DNA of 64,000 nt, from positions 124,001 through 188,000 of the forward strand of contig NZ_CP136708.1 of assembly GCF_032925565.1 (NCBI RefSeq), given 5' to 3'. The notes beneath the pieces are model-generated. The model was not told the origin of the DNA, did no database searches, and worked only from the letters and a program-made list of their open reading frames with translations. Source of the DNA: Alteromonas sp. CI.11.F.A3 (lineage in GTDB: Bacteria > Pseudomonadota > Gammaproteobacteria > Enterobacterales > Alteromonadaceae). The stretch's first letter is position 1. Each line of letters opens with the position of its first letter. The position numbers were made by a program, and so were the translations under genes. Below, piece by piece: positions 53,985 to 63,490 of the stretch.

Positions 53985-55485
53985 TTCAAACACTTCGGGT
54001 ACGGGAGCGAAAGCCAGCCCAGTAAAGCGTGTCGTGATCGCTGGTGGTGGCACCGCCGGCTGGATGGCGGCGACAGCGCTTTCAAAATTACTCGGTAAAT
54101 CACTCTCTATTACGTTGGTGGAGTCAAAAGATATCGGCATTATTGGTGTTGGCGAGGCGACAATTCCCCCTATACGTACGTTCCACAAGCTCCTCGGTAT
54201 AGACGAAAAAGCCTTCATGCGTGCCACCAATGCCACCTTCAAATTGGGCATAGAGTTCGAAAACTGGCGAGAGCAAAATCATAGTTACATCCATTCATTT
54301 GGCGTAACAGGCCGAGAGTGCTGGGCAGGCGAATTTCATCACTTTTGGTTACGAGCAAAAGCCCTTGGCTTTGGTGGTGACTTCGGTGATTACTGCTCCG
54401 AATTAAAAGCCGCGAAAGAGGGCAAGTTTGCCTATGGCGAACGTATGCCAATGAACTTCGCCTATCATTTTGACGCTGTGGCCTACGGTCGCTTTTTAAA
54501 AGGGCTGGCAGTAAAGGCGGGAGTGACCCATATCGAAGGTGATATTCAGCATGTAAGTAAATGCTCACAAACGGGGTGTATAACAAGTATAAAGTTATCG
54601 GATGATAAAGAAATTGCCGGCGACTTATTTATCGATTGTACGGGATTTAAGGGGCTTTTGATAGAAAAGGCGCTTCATACTGGGTATGAAAACTGGAGCC
54701 ATTGGCTTCCCTGCGACAGTGCTCTAGCAGTCCAAACAGAACCAACCTCCGACCCCGTTCCTTATACAAAAAGTGTTGCACATACTGCGGGCTGGCGCTG
54801 GAAAATTCCGCTTCAAAATCGGGTGGGTAATGGTTTAGTGTATTGCAGCAATTATATGAGCGATGACGAAGCTAAAGACACCTTATTGAGTGCTATAGAA
54901 GGCGATACCCTTAACGAACCAAGAACTATAAGATTTACACCAGGCAAGCGCCGATTAGGATGGAACAAAAACTGTGTGGCATTGGGGTTAGCCAGCGGTT
55001 TTATCGAACCATTGGAGTCCACCAGCATTCACTTGATCATGACCGGCATTGTTCGCTTAATGCGCTTGTTTCCATTTGATGGAATAACCCAATCAACGGT
55101 AGATGAATATAACAACAAGTACAACAGTGAAATGGCAGCTATTCTCGATTTTATTGTAATGCACTATAAGGTGACTAACCGAGAAGACAGCCCATTTTGG
55201 GAACACTGCAAAAATATGGACATCCCCCCTTCTCTCACCCACAAAATAAACTTATTTAAACAAACCGGAAGAGTGTTTCTAGATGATGGGGATATCTTCC
55301 GGGTCGATTCATGGACACAAGTAATGATGGGGCAAGGCTTAGTGCCACAACAGTATCATCGGGTAGCCGATGAAATGTCTGAAACCGAACTTGAGCGCTT
55401 TCTAGCAGGCCTGAAGCAGCAAGTGGACAACCAAGTATCAGCATTACCTAGCCATGAGCAATTTTTGAGGCAATATTTAGGATAG
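53962..55485 (+). CDS. Flavin-dependent halogenase-family protein 2
   Basis: This 507-residue tryptophan-halogenase-family protein shows all the family motifs: VVIAGGGTAGWMAATALS (FAD), the Lys at about K94 in ATFKLGIEFENW, a complete W-x-W-x-I-P (GWRWKIPLQNR) and GFIEPLESTS with the active-site Glu. It is therefore the more canonical of the two. It overlaps gene 1 by 23 bases, with an AAGAAGGA ribosome site inside gene 1, so the two are translationally linked. The sequence does not reveal whether it chlorinates, brominates or acts on an aromatic aglycone. Confidence 0.9.
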   Translation: MMSLDSDNSNTSGTGAKASPVKRVVIAGGGTAGWMAATALSKLLGKSLSITLVESKDIGIIGVGEATIPPIRTFHKLLGIDEKAFMRATNATFKLGIEFENWREQNHSYIHSFGVTGRECWAGEFHHFWLRAKALGFGGDFGDYCSELKAAKEGKFAYGERMPMNFAYHFDAVAYGRFLKGLAVKAGVTHIEGDIQHVSKCSQTGCITSIKLSDDKEIAGDLFIDCTGFKGLLIEKALHTGYENWSHWLPCDSALAVQTEPTSDPVPYTKSVAHTAGWRWKIPLQNRVGNGLVYCSNYMSDDEAKDTLLSAIEGDTLNEPRTIRFTPGKRRLGWNKNCVALGLASGFIEPLESTSIHLIMTGIVRLMRLFPFDGITQSTVDEYNNKYNSEMAAILDFIVMHYKVTNREDSPFWEHCKNMDIPPSLTHKINLFKQTGRVFLDDGDIFRVDSWTQVMMGQGLVPQQYHRVADEMSETELERFLAGLKQQVDNQVSALPSHEQFLRQYLG

Positions 55486-55525
55486 CATTGGTCTTTTTAG
55501 ATACGGGATTAGGTTAAACGAGTCG

Positions 55526-55969
55526 CTAATTTTTCATATTCCCAATCTGCTTAAGAATACTGCCGAAGGCTTTGCCTCCATTCTTTTGGATTTGCTTATC
55601 GAAATACAAGCTACCTAGAATAAACGTTGTAATATGGCCTATCGAGCGCCAAGTAACATGGGTTTTCCCATCTATTTCTTTCAACGTGATTTCACCTAGC
55701 TTGTGATCATACGGGAGGGGCTTTGATTTCACTACCTTATAGCCGAGTTTATAGGGAGGGTCGTAAGCAACAATTTCTTCATGCAGATTGGCTCCACCCG
55801 CAATAATCTCTCGAACAGCACCTAGCCCATTTTTTTCAAGCTTACCTTCAACAATAAGGTTAGATGCTTCCACACCTTTAAACTGCGCATAGTTTGCATG
55901 ATCACTTAACTTGGCAAAAACAAAGTCTATCGGTTTGTCGATAACGCGCTCTACATGAATAGAAAACAT
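55526..55969 (-). CDS. SRPBCC-family protein
   Basis: This 147-residue protein has the SRPBCC (START-like/polyketide cyclase) pattern. It opens with IHVERVIDKPIDFVFAKLSDHANYAQF, visible as RVIDKPIDFVFAKLSD, and has EIVAYDPPYKLGYKV in the middle. Its helical C-terminus has LGSLYFDKQIQKNGGKAFGSIL. Such proteins bind hydrophobic ligands in a deep cavity, and the ligand is unknown. It is convergent with the halogenase pair, about 40 bases apart. A role with them is possible but not shown. No signal peptide is seen. Confidence 0.82.
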   Translation of the reverse strand: MFSIHVERVIDKPIDFVFAKLSDHANYAQFKGVEASNLIVEGKLEKNGLGAVREIIAGGANLHEEIVAYDPPYKLGYKVVKSKPLPYDHKLGEITLKEIDGKTHVTWRSIGHITTFILGSLYFDKQIQKNGGKAFGSILKQIGNMKN

Positions 55970-56263
55970 TCACTGCCCTTTTTATTTAATACATGGCTAT
56001 ATATTTATATGTGTTCTTATTTTTAAATTCGAATATAAAGTAATGCGCGAGTATCACAAATAAACATAATCTATCTTTATCTATAGGTATAAAAATTAAG
56101 CTGCCAGATGCTATCTATTTTAAGGGGTTAAAAGAGTTAGCAGTATTGATTTGAAGGTGTAATAAAGACTGATTTAAGATCTTCAGCTTATAGGCCTTGT
56201 GTTCAAAGGAATATTATTTAACACTCATTTCTCAATAAAAATAAAAATTAGAAGGATATACAG

Positions 56264-56698
56264 ATGAAATTATTAATTAAATGGAGTTTTATCGTACTGC
56301 TTTCTGCTATAGCGGGGATCATCGGTGCTTTGCTAGATGGAGATATTACAAGTGAATTGATAATTGGGATGTTGCTAGGGATCGCTACCTTTGTCTTAAT
56401 TTATTACCGTATTGATATATTTTTAATGAAACGACAATTAGAGGCTCAAAGAAAGTCCCTCATGCTGGCAGTTAAAATTAAAATGGCACTGCAACTAGTA
56501 CCAGCTATTGATGCTATGGCCGGCGCGGCATCCTTAAATATAGTTGGTCTATTTGTGAAAAAGTCTGACAATAGTTTGCTTTTCACATACTTATGCACGC
56601 TAACTACGGGTCTTGCACTTTCGTTTGTAGTTGGCATGATATTCTTTATTATTAAGCGTAATCTTCAAAACTTCTCGCCTGCGGTAGCCGCAGGCTAA
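56264..56698 (+). CDS. Small membrane protein of unknown function
   Basis: This 144-residue protein has about four hydrophobic segments (residues about 5-25, 30-50, 75-95, 110-132) with a basic loop between the second and third. I do not recognise the family. It has a good AGAAGGATATACAG ribosome site. The local base composition is more A/T-rich than that of the neighbouring housekeeping genes, which may point to recent gain. The 294-base gap upstream holds nothing I can identify. A possible hairpin terminator follows. Confidence 0.65.
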   Translation: MKLLIKWSFIVLLSAIAGIIGALLDGDITSELIIGMLLGIATFVLIYYRIDIFLMKRQLEAQRKSLMLAVKIKMALQLVPAIDAMAGAASLNIVGLFVKKSDNSLLFTYLCTLTTGLALSFVVGMIFFIIKRNLQNFSPAVAAG

Positions 56699-56739
56699 TA
56701 GTACTTCCTAATTTAATTTAAAGTGAATAGATGACCAGA

Positions 56740-56776
56740 GCGTAATAGTTGAGTTTACCAATTTTAACTATTGCGC
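56740..56776. terminator. Possible terminator between convergent genes
   Basis: GCGTAATAGTTG (56740-56751) pairs with TAACTATTGCGC (56765-56776) with two G-U pairs. No clear U-run follows on either strand, so efficiency is doubtful. Confidence 0.4.
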
Positions 56777-56817
56777 TTCTATCAAAGCTGACCGTTATAT
56801 AAAGTTAAACGTAATTT

Positions 56818-57681
56818 CTACTCAATATTCTGGATCTGCTCGCGCATCTGCTCAATCAACACCTTAAGTTCAACAGCCGATTGGGTGATGTCGGTATTAA
56901 TTGATTTTGACCCTAGTGTGTTCGATTCGCGGTTAAATTCCTGCATCATAAAATCGAGACGTCGACCAACTGCCCCGCCCTTTTTAAGAATATTGCGGGT
57001 TTCTATAACATGAGCATTCAAGCGGTCGAGCTCTTCGGCAACATCGACTTTTTGCGCTAGCATAATCATTTCTTGTTCAAAGCGGCCTGCATCTAGCTCA
57101 ATTTTGGCTTCTTCGAAGCGTGCTTGTACTTTTTCTCGCTGCCACACCATAATTTCAGGCATACGGGCGATTACTTTCTCGGCTTCTACTTCAATGGCGT
57201 CTAAACGTTGGGTAATCATGCCTTTTAATGCTTCGCCTTCAGTGGCGCGGGCGCTTATAAAGTCGGTAAGTGCTTGGTCGAACGCGGCCATAACATCACC
57301 ATGAATAGTGTCCATGTCGGCTTCTTCGGCAGCAATAACACCCGGCCAGCGCAATACGTCTAGCGGGTTTACGCCGGTAGATTGCCCATGAGCCTGTACC
57401 CAGTCGGCGGCATTAAGTACTTGTTTAGCCAATTCTTCATTAAGGCTAAGTTTGGTTACAGCAGCATCGTTAGCGGTGAAACGTAAAGCGCACTCTACTT
57501 TTCCGCGCGCTAGTTTCTTTCTGAAACGTTCACGAAGCACCGGCTCTAAAGAGCGGAATTGCTCGGGTAAGCGGAAGTAGGTTTCTAGGAAACGTTGGTT
57601 AACGGAGCGTATTTCCCATACGGCCGAGCCCCAGTCTTTTTTCGTTTCTACCCGCGCGAATGCGGTCATGCTGTAAATCAT
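56818..57681 (-). CDS. yicC: YicC family endoribonuclease
   Basis: This is a 287-residue YicC-family protein, recently described as an endoribonuclease in E. coli that acts on small RNAs. The start is placed at 57681, giving MIYSMTAFARVETKKDWGSA, which matches the family N-terminus (M-x-x-SMTA-ARxE). An in-frame upstream start at 57711 would add ten poor residues. The C-terminus AVELKVLIEQMREQIQNIE is conserved. As in E. coli, it is divergent from rph. Confidence 0.95.
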   Translation of the reverse strand: MIYSMTAFARVETKKDWGSAVWEIRSVNQRFLETYFRLPEQFRSLEPVLRERFRKKLARGKVECALRFTANDAAVTKLSLNEELAKQVLNAADWVQAHGQSTGVNPLDVLRWPGVIAAEEADMDTIHGDVMAAFDQALTDFISARATEGEALKGMITQRLDAIEVEAEKVIARMPEIMVWQREKVQARFEEAKIELDAGRFEQEMIMLAQKVDVAEELDRLNAHVIETRNILKKGGAVGRRLDFMMQEFNRESNTLGSKSINTDITQSAVELKVLIEQMREQIQNIE

Positions 57682-57969
57682 AAATGGTCCTTTTATTGCA
57701 CTTTTTTGCAAATGAAAGCCTGCAAAAACAACCCGCTGTCGCGCATTGTGTCATCATTATCTTAAGGCAGGCTTTCTTGTATTCACTATAGTAGCCTACA
57801 TTGATAAGACTTCGATATGTTAAAAGGGCGAAAGTTCGTTTTTAACAGCCGCTATTAGTGCGTTATACTTACGCCCCAAACTTAGGCTTGTCTTAACACT
57901 TACTCATTATTAAGTGCGTTACTTGCCAGAATTATTTCTTTTATAAGCATTCATCTCGTGGAGAACTCT

Positions 57970-58683
57970 ATGCGTCCAAGCGGCAGAACCGCCAATCAAA
58001 TTCGCCCAGTTACTATTACTCGTCAGTACACTTGTCACGCTGAAGGCTCAGTGCTGGTGGAGTTCGGCAACACTAAGGTGTTGTGTAACGCTACGGTTGA
58101 AGAAGGCGTGCCTCGTTTCATGAAGGGCCAAGGTAAAGGCTGGATCACGGCGGAATACAGCATGCTCCCTCGCGCCACTCACACCCGTAGTGGTCGTGAA
58201 GCTGCACGTGGTAAGCAAGGTGGCCGTACGCTAGAAATTCAACGTCTTATTGCTCGCTCGCTTCGTGCGGCCGTAGATTTAAAACTATTGGGCGAGAACA
58301 CTATTACGCTTGATTGTGATGTTATTCAAGCTGACGGCGGAACACGTACTGCCTCTATTACAGGTGCATGTGTGGCGTTGGTTGATGCGTTAACGTATAT
58401 GCGCAGTAAAGGTATTTTGAAAGCGAACCCACTGAAGCACATGATTGCGGCATTGTCGGTAGGTATTTACAAAGGTACGCCTATCGCTGACCTTGAGTAT
58501 ACCGAAGATTCAGTTGCTGAAACTGACATGAATATCGTCATGACAGAAACAGGTAAGCTTATTGAAGTACAAGGTACTGCAGAAGGCGAACCGTTTGCGT
58601 TTGAAGAGCTTGACGAAATGCTAACTATTGCTAAGCATGGCTTGCGTGAATTGTTCGACATTCAAAAAGCAGCACTGGCGTAA
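57970..58683 (+). CDS. rph: Ribonuclease PH
   Basis: This 237-residue phosphate-dependent 3'-5' exoribonuclease trims tRNA 3' ends. The conserved [20 protein letters not shown] start (ATG at 57970, with GGAG eight bases ahead) is preferred to the GTG 12 bases upstream. Core motifs are [18 protein letters not shown] and [19 protein letters not shown]. Unlike the truncated Rph of E. coli K-12, this one is full length. It lies nine bases before pyrE, with no room for the pyrE attenuator known from E. coli. Confidence 0.97.
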   Translation: MRPSGRTANQIRPVTITRQYTCHAEGSVLVEFGNTKVLCNATVEEGVPRFMKGQGKGWITAEYSMLPRATHTRSGREAARGKQGGRTLEIQRLIARSLRAAVDLKLLGENTITLDCDVIQADGGTRTASITGACVALVDALTYMRSKGILKANPLKHMIAALSVGIYKGTPIADLEYTEDSVAETDMNIVMTETGKLIEVQGTAEGEPFAFEELDEMLTIAKHGLRELFDIQKAALA

Positions 58684-58692
58684 GGGGTTACC

Positions 58693-59334
58693 ATGAAAGC
58701 GTTTCAGCGCAGTTTTATTGAATTTGCCATTGAACGTGGTGTACTTAAATTTGGTGAGTTCACCTTAAAGTCTGGCCGTGTAAGCCCATACTTTTTTAAC
58801 GCGGGGTTATTTAACTCTGGCGGCGACTTAGCAAAGTTGGGGCGCTTTTATGCCGATGCATTAGTGGATGCTGGGGTTGAATTCGACGTACTGTTCGGCC
58901 CTGCTTACAAAGGCATTCCTATTGCTACAACGACTGCGGTAGCCTTAGCCGATAGACATCATCGTGATGTGCCTTATTGCTTTAACCGCAAAGAGGCGAA
59001 AACTCACGGAGAAGGCGGCAATTTAGTAGGTAGTCCGCTGGAAGGTCGCATTATGTTAGTTGATGATGTGATTACAGCAGGTACGGCTATTCGTGAGTCT
59101 ATGACTTTGATAGAGCAGCACAAAGCGAGCTTATCTGGTGTGCTTATTGCTCTAGATAGGCAAGAGCGCGGTAAAGGTAAGCTGTCTGCTATTCAAGAAG
59201 TAGAACGCGATTTTGGAACTACCGTGATTGCTATTGTTACGTTAGCCGATGTAGTGACTTACTTAACCGAGCAAGACAACATGGCGAGTGAAATTAAGGC
59301 GATAAATACGTACCGTGAAACCTATGGTATTTAA
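58693..59334 (+). CDS. pyrE: Orotate phosphoribosyltransferase
   Basis: This 213-residue enzyme of pyrimidine synthesis joins orotate and PRPP to form OMP. The PRPP-binding motif [18 protein letters not shown] and the upstream [18 protein letters not shown] and [11 protein letters not shown] loop are intact. The length equals that of E. coli PyrE (213). It is co-transcribed with rph and followed by the tusA-type gene after two bases. Confidence 0.98.
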   Translation: MKAFQRSFIEFAIERGVLKFGEFTLKSGRVSPYFFNAGLFNSGGDLAKLGRFYADALVDAGVEFDVLFGPAYKGIPIATTTAVALADRHHRDVPYCFNRKEAKTHGEGGNLVGSPLEGRIMLVDDVITAGTAIRESMTLIEQHKASLSGVLIALDRQERGKGKLSAIQEVERDFGTTVIAIVTLADVVTYLTEQDNMASEIKAINTYRETYGI

Positions 59335-59336
59335 GT

Positions 59337-59594
59337 ATGGCATCTGAATTTCAACAAGCTTTTGATGAAGCTACAACGCATTTAGATGCGTTGGGGCTTC
59401 GTTGCCCAGAACCCGTGATGATGGTGCGTTTGCAAATACGCAAGTTGGAAGACGGTCAAACGTTGTCGGTTACGGCAGATGACCCTTCAACGGCACGTGA
59501 TGTACCGAGCTTTTGTCGATTTATGGATCATACTCTGGTGGCATCACAAACCGATGTAATGCCTTATCAATACGTGATCAAAAAGGGGTTGTAG
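59337..59594 (+). CDS. tusA: Sulfur carrier protein TusA family
   Basis: This 85-residue protein has the TusA/YhhP signature, [16 protein letters not shown], with the sulfur-accepting Cys in the CPxP motif. TusA relays sulfur from IscS for 2-thiouridine formation on tRNA and for molybdenum cofactor. It starts two bases after pyrE, so it is probably expressed with rph-pyrE, an uncommon pairing. Confidence 0.9.
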   Translation: MASEFQQAFDEATTHLDALGLRCPEPVMMVRLQIRKLEDGQTLSVTADDPSTARDVPSFCRFMDHTLVASQTDVMPYQYVIKKGL

Positions 59595-59609
59595 GCTTAT
59601 AGACCTCGG

Positions 59610-60422
59610 CTAGGTTCGACGATACCTAGCTTCAAACCCACAATAAATACCAAACATGATAAACCCCACGCCCACGGCAGCTAACATATAAAGCCCAAAC
59701 GTTTGCTGGGTAAGAGTTTGTAGTGCTTGTTGCAGCCCTCCCGCTTCAGAAGGGTCATTTTTTATCGCCGATATAACAAAGAAACTGCCCACCAGAAGAT
59801 ACACCACACCTCGGGAAAAATAGCCTAGTCTGCCAACCACTTTGGTAGTTTTTCGTTTATGACCCGTTAGCTTTGCTTGTTCAAACTTTTTGAGAAAATC
59901 TGTTTTGTAAGCGTGTTTGAACTGCATAAAAGCAAATATAAGTACACCTGCACCAATAGCCGCAACCAAATAGGTTCCCCATTGATACTGCAGAAGTTGA
60001 TGGCTTACCTGTTCCCCTTTGGAGCCACCGCTACCACTTGAACTACTGCCAGAGTTGCTACCAATAAGCACTTTTGCACCTAAAAATGCAGCACCAAAAT
60101 AGAATATACCCGATACAAACAAAAACACGCGCATGATAACGTCTTTGGCTTTTGTCATATCTAGCGATTCGGTGTTTAAAATACTTTGAAGCCATCGCCA
60201 CAAGGCGTAGCTCACTAACCCTGCGATTAAAATACCTAGAAGTACTTGCCCAAATGGCTGGGATTTGAGTGTGACAAACACGTTTTCTTGTGTCGCTTTT
60301 TCACGGTCTGCGGCAGTAATTACCGATGAAAGGATAAAGAGACCAAGCATGGAGTACATGATGGTTTTGGCGCTGTAACCTGCGCTAGCAATGGCTGAAA
60401 GCCAGTTTGATGTATCGCGCAC
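59610..60422 (-). CDS. DUF1206 membrane protein
   Basis: This 270-residue membrane protein has about six membrane segments arranged as three similar pairs. Each pair begins with a G-Y-x-(A/S)-(K/R)-x-(V/I)-Y-x-x-x-G-type motif (AGYSAKTIMYSMLGLF and LGYFSRGVVYLLVGSF are visible). That is the DUF1206 pattern; the family's function is unknown. It starts with GTG at 60422 behind an ideal GAGGAG ribosome site. A Gly/Ser-rich loop lies in the middle (residues about 124-135). Confidence 0.87.
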   Translation of the reverse strand: MRDTSNWLSAIASAGYSAKTIMYSMLGLFILSSVITAADREKATQENVFVTLKSQPFGQVLLGILIAGLVSYALWRWLQSILNTESLDMTKAKDVIMRVFLFVSGIFYFGAAFLGAKVLIGSNSGSSSSGSGGSKGEQVSHQLLQYQWGTYLVAAIGAGVLIFAFMQFKHAYKTDFLKKFEQAKLTGHKRKTTKVVGRLGYFSRGVVYLLVGSFFVISAIKNDPSEAGGLQQALQTLTQQTFGLYMLAAVGVGFIMFGIYCGFEARYRRT

Positions 60423-60559
60423 GTTGCGCTCCTCGTTCGTATAATTGAAAATTGTCTCGAGAGACTTTCAAGAATCGAACCATTAATAGAAGCGACAATA
60501 ATCTAATCGAGCAGTTTATAGCCGGCGCTCAATACGTATTGTTATTTTTCTGCAATTAC

Positions 60560-60742
60560 CTACTCGTCGTTACCACTAACCGCTTGTAACAGTAGCTGCT
60601 GCAATTGCTGTTTGCTACGGGAGCAGTCGCAATGAATATCGGACACATGCAAGTTTTGACCACTTAACATTTTTCGAAGCACCGACGCTTTTACGTTTAA
60701 CGATATGAAGTCGTTGTTATCCTGAAACGGTTCTACTGTCAT
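60560..60742 (-). CDS. Small unknown protein in a Fur-controlled operon
   Basis: This 60-residue protein is preceded by GAGGG eight bases before its ATG, so translation is likely. It has two close cysteines (HCDCSRSKQQLQQLLLQA) and no membrane segment. I do not recognise the family. It lies 54 bases after the unknown 153-residue protein on the same strand, behind the same Fur box, so it is likely iron-regulated. Confidence 0.6.
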   Translation of the reverse strand: MTVEPFQDNNDFISLNVKASVLRKMLSGQNLHVSDIHCDCSRSKQQLQQLLLQAVSGNDE

Positions 60743-60796
60743 GCTGATTTCCCTCGTTTTGAATGGGGTATCTTAACGTTGATAATTGCTGTTGCG

Positions 60797-61258
60797 CTAA
60801 TGCAATGCCAGCGTTTGCTGATGCGCAATGGGCATGGCGCCACTTCCTTTTTCAAGTGCAACCTGTATAGCGCAAATAAGCTTACATACCGAGGGCTTAC
60901 TGGCATGTAAAGGAAGTATGGCGATAAGTTGCTGGTGGCACTCTTGCAAGATTTGATGTGCCTCGTGCTTTTTATCTTCTTTATGCAACAATGATGATAA
61001 ATACATCGCCATCGTGCCGAAGGCCAAGACATCTTCGTGAATCGATTTATCTATTGTATCGTTGACCGGCTGCAGCGCAGTAAGCACGACCTTAGCGGCT
61101 TCGAAGGTTTGATAACCAAGGCTTCTCGCCTCGTTATACTTGCCTGCTTGATGAGCTTGCTGTGTTTGTACCTGCATAGCAATTCTGTGCTCGCGGGCAT
61201 GTGAAGGGTTTAGCTGCAACCATTTCCTGTAGACCGGGCATAACCGTTGTAAATTCAT
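60797..61258 (-). CDS. Helical unknown protein in a Fur-controlled operon
   Basis: This 153-residue, mostly helical protein has a TPR-like feel (QAHQAGKYNEARSLGYQTFEAA; HEAHQILQECHQQLIAILP). It has several His and Cys residues. The start is ATG 61258, with a perfect AGGAGG eight bases upstream, rather than GTG 61267. A Fur box lies 30 bases upstream of the start. I do not recognise the family. The context suggests a role during iron limitation. Confidence 0.7.
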   Translation of the reverse strand: MNLQRLCPVYRKWLQLNPSHAREHRIAMQVQTQQAHQAGKYNEARSLGYQTFEAAKVVLTALQPVNDTIDKSIHEDVLAFGTMAMYLSSLLHKEDKKHEAHQILQECHQQLIAILPLHASKPSVCKLICAIQVALEKGSGAMPIAHQQTLALH

Positions 61259-61287
61259 AATTTGCACCTCCTAAAAACTACATTAGT

Positions 61288-61306
61288 GCAAATGAGAATT
61301 ATTATC
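61288..61306. promoter_or_regulatory. Fur box
   Basis: Read on the minus strand, GATAATAATTCTCATTTGC matches the 19-bp Fur consensus at 14 positions, including GATAAT and TCATT. It is placed 30 bases ahead of the unknown small-protein operon, as expected for iron-repressed genes. Confidence 0.8.
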
Positions 61307-61392
61307 AAATGTAAAATTGAAAAAATTTATCTGTGTAATTTACAAAGCAGATTAGGGACTCAAGTACACGTTAAGTAATGCCTGAAAAACAG

Positions 61393-61983
61393 CTAGCCTT
61401 TCAACATATTAACCGTAAACCATGTGCCTATTACTAATACGGTGAGCACGGCGATGGCGGCAAATTTATATTTCTTAATAAGTCGTTCGGCTTTGTTTCC
61501 GGCAAAATACACCACGGCTGCTAAGCCAAAGTAACGGATGGCCCGCGCAATCACAGTCGCTAATAGAAAAAGGCCGAGGGAGAATTTGGTGGCACCTGCT
61601 GCCAACATTGCCACTTGAAAGGGAATGGGAGCAATGCCTAATGTCATCACAAACCAAAACCCTTGGTTTTGCATTTGTTGTTTAACATTGTCGAATTGTT
61701 GTTGGCTGAAAAAGGTATCTATTACCCACTGGCCTAGCAAATCGAATAAATAGTATCCCATCGCATAGCCGAATAATGCGCCTACCACGCAGCCTAAGGT
61801 TGCCATAAAGGCTATTAGCCATAGCTTATCGCGGCGCGCTTGCATTAAGGGCACCATAACTGCTTCAAGAGGCACTGGCACAATGGTCGACTCTAAAAAA
61901 GACGCAAACGTGATACCCGTAAGCATGTGTTTTGAGTCTACGAGTTGCTTAGTTTTCTTCTTTACCTTTTTACCCAGTGCCAT
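61393..61983 (-). CDS. YqaA/DedA-type membrane protein (VTT domain)
   Basis: This 196-residue protein has about four to five membrane segments and the VTT/SNARE-associated pattern of the YqaA/DedA superfamily. It contains FASFLESTIVPVPLEAVMVPL, then GALFGYAMGYYLFDLLG and an amphipathic helix, then APIPFQVAMLAAGATKFSLGLF. Related proteins translocate lipids such as undecaprenyl phosphate; the substrate here is unknown. The basic N-terminus (KKVKKKTKQ) faces the cytoplasm. It lies downstream of the amidohydrolase on the same strand. Confidence 0.88.
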   Translation of the reverse strand: MALGKKVKKKTKQLVDSKHMLTGITFASFLESTIVPVPLEAVMVPLMQARRDKLWLIAFMATLGCVVGALFGYAMGYYLFDLLGQWVIDTFFSQQQFDNVKQQMQNQGFWFVMTLGIAPIPFQVAMLAAGATKFSLGLFLLATVIARAIRYFGLAAVVYFAGNKAERLIKKYKFAAIAVLTVLVIGTWFTVNMLKG

Positions 61984-62039
61984 CTTTTGCTTTGTACTAC
62001 CCTGAAATTAATGAGGCCCTGATACTCAAGGCCTTAACA

Positions 62040-63347
62040 TTATTGTTTGTAAATTTTGCCGTCTTTCATCACAAACGACACACTTTCTAATAGCGATATG
62101 TTTTCTAACGGGTTACCTACTACGGCCACCAAGTCAGCCAGTTTTCCAGCTTCTAATGTACCTAAAGTATCGCTAACACCCAGCAATGCCGCGCTATTAG
62201 CGGTGGCGCTTAAAATCGCATCAGCTTCAGACATACCGGCTTCAACCATTAAGCTGAATTCTTGCGCGTTGTCGCCATGTGCAGAAACCCCACTGTCTGT
62301 ACCAAAAGCAATTTTTACGCCTGCTTTATGGGCTTTTTCAAAGGTGTTTTGAATAAGCGGGCCAATTGCCGCCGCTTTTGGACGTACTAACTCAGGAAAG
62401 TAGCCGTCTATCTTGGCTTTGTCGGCAACAAATTTACCCGCCAAAATCGTTGGCACATAGTAAGTCCCTTTTTGTTTCATTAGGTCACGTACTTCGTCAT
62501 CCATATAGGTGCCATGTTCAATGGAATCTACACCCGCGATGATAGCGCGTTTCATGCCCTCTTTGCCGTGGGCGTGAACCGCTACCGTCATACCGTAATC
62601 TTTTGCCGTCTCAACAATAGCTTCTAGTTCATCGGTCATGAACTGTGGATTCTGACCGCTTTTCGCTACGCTTAATACCCCGCCGGTGGCAGTAATTTTA
62701 ATTAAATCTGCGCCGTCTTGATAACGGGACCGAACGGCTTCACGGGCTTCTACTTCGCCGTTAACCACGCCTTGTTTAGGGCCAACGTCAGGGCGCAGCA
62801 AGTGAGATAACCCGTTGCTAGGGTCGGCATGCCCGCCGGTGGTTGCTATTGACTTTCCTACCGTGAATATACGCGGGCCGGTGGCGTAACCTTTGCTGAT
62901 CGCATTTCGAAGAGATACAGTTTCATGATAGCCATCCCCTAAATTACGCACCGTAGTAAATCCCGCATCTAACGTAATTTCAGCGTAGTTAGCAGCTTTA
63001 AGCGCATAGTCAGCCTCATTTAACGAAAAACGCTCTAAATAGGTTTGAGGGCCGCCATGCTGTGAAGATAGATGAACATGCATATCCATTAAACCAGGCA
63101 TGACTGTGGCGTGCTTTAAATCGATAACCGTGTCGGATGCTGAAGGTGTTTTATAGCCAGATTCTACCGACGCAATTTTATTGCCATCGATAATAATGGT
63201 CACTTCGCTTTTAAGTTTATCCGAGGTACCCGTAAAAGCTTTTCCTGCGTGCACTAAGGTGGCGGAAAGTGCAGGCGCTGAAAGAGCTACTGTGCCTAGC
63301 GTTGCTAATCCTAAGGAAATAGCGAATGAAGTCAGTGTCTTTTTCAT
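62040..63347 (-). CDS. Exported metal-dependent amidohydrolase
   Basis: This 435-residue protein has a signal peptide (cleavage near ALSA-PALSA, residues about 20-28) and an amidohydrolase barrel of the imidazolonepropionase/Xaa-Pro dipeptidase-like branch. Metal-site motifs are MDMHVHLSS, the carboxylated Lys in [30 protein letters not shown] and FGTDSG. It acts in the periplasm; prolyl dipeptides or similar amides are possible substrates. It is followed by the YqaA-type gene 56 bases later. Confidence 0.9.
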   Translation of the reverse strand: MKKTLTSFAISLGLATLGTVALSAPALSATLVHAGKAFTGTSDKLKSEVTIIIDGNKIASVESGYKTPSASDTVIDLKHATVMPGLMDMHVHLSSQHGGPQTYLERFSLNEADYALKAANYAEITLDAGFTTVRNLGDGYHETVSLRNAISKGYATGPRIFTVGKSIATTGGHADPSNGLSHLLRPDVGPKQGVVNGEVEAREAVRSRYQDGADLIKITATGGVLSVAKSGQNPQFMTDELEAIVETAKDYGMTVAVHAHGKEGMKRAIIAGVDSIEHGTYMDDEVRDLMKQKGTYYVPTILAGKFVADKAKIDGYFPELVRPKAAAIGPLIQNTFEKAHKAGVKIAFGTDSGVSAHGDNAQEFSLMVEAGMSEADAILSATANSAALLGVSDTLGTLEAGKLADLVAVVGNPLENISLLESVSFVMKDGKIYKQ

Positions 63348-63490
63348 GGTGGTTCTTCTTATGATGTGTGAATAGACGAAGAACCAATGTAGAACACCAG
63401 TAAGGCTAACGCAAAACTTTGCGCTATTTTACTAATTCTATTTCAGCGAAGACTAGCTCTAAAGTATAACTCCGAAGCCTTTGACCACTA

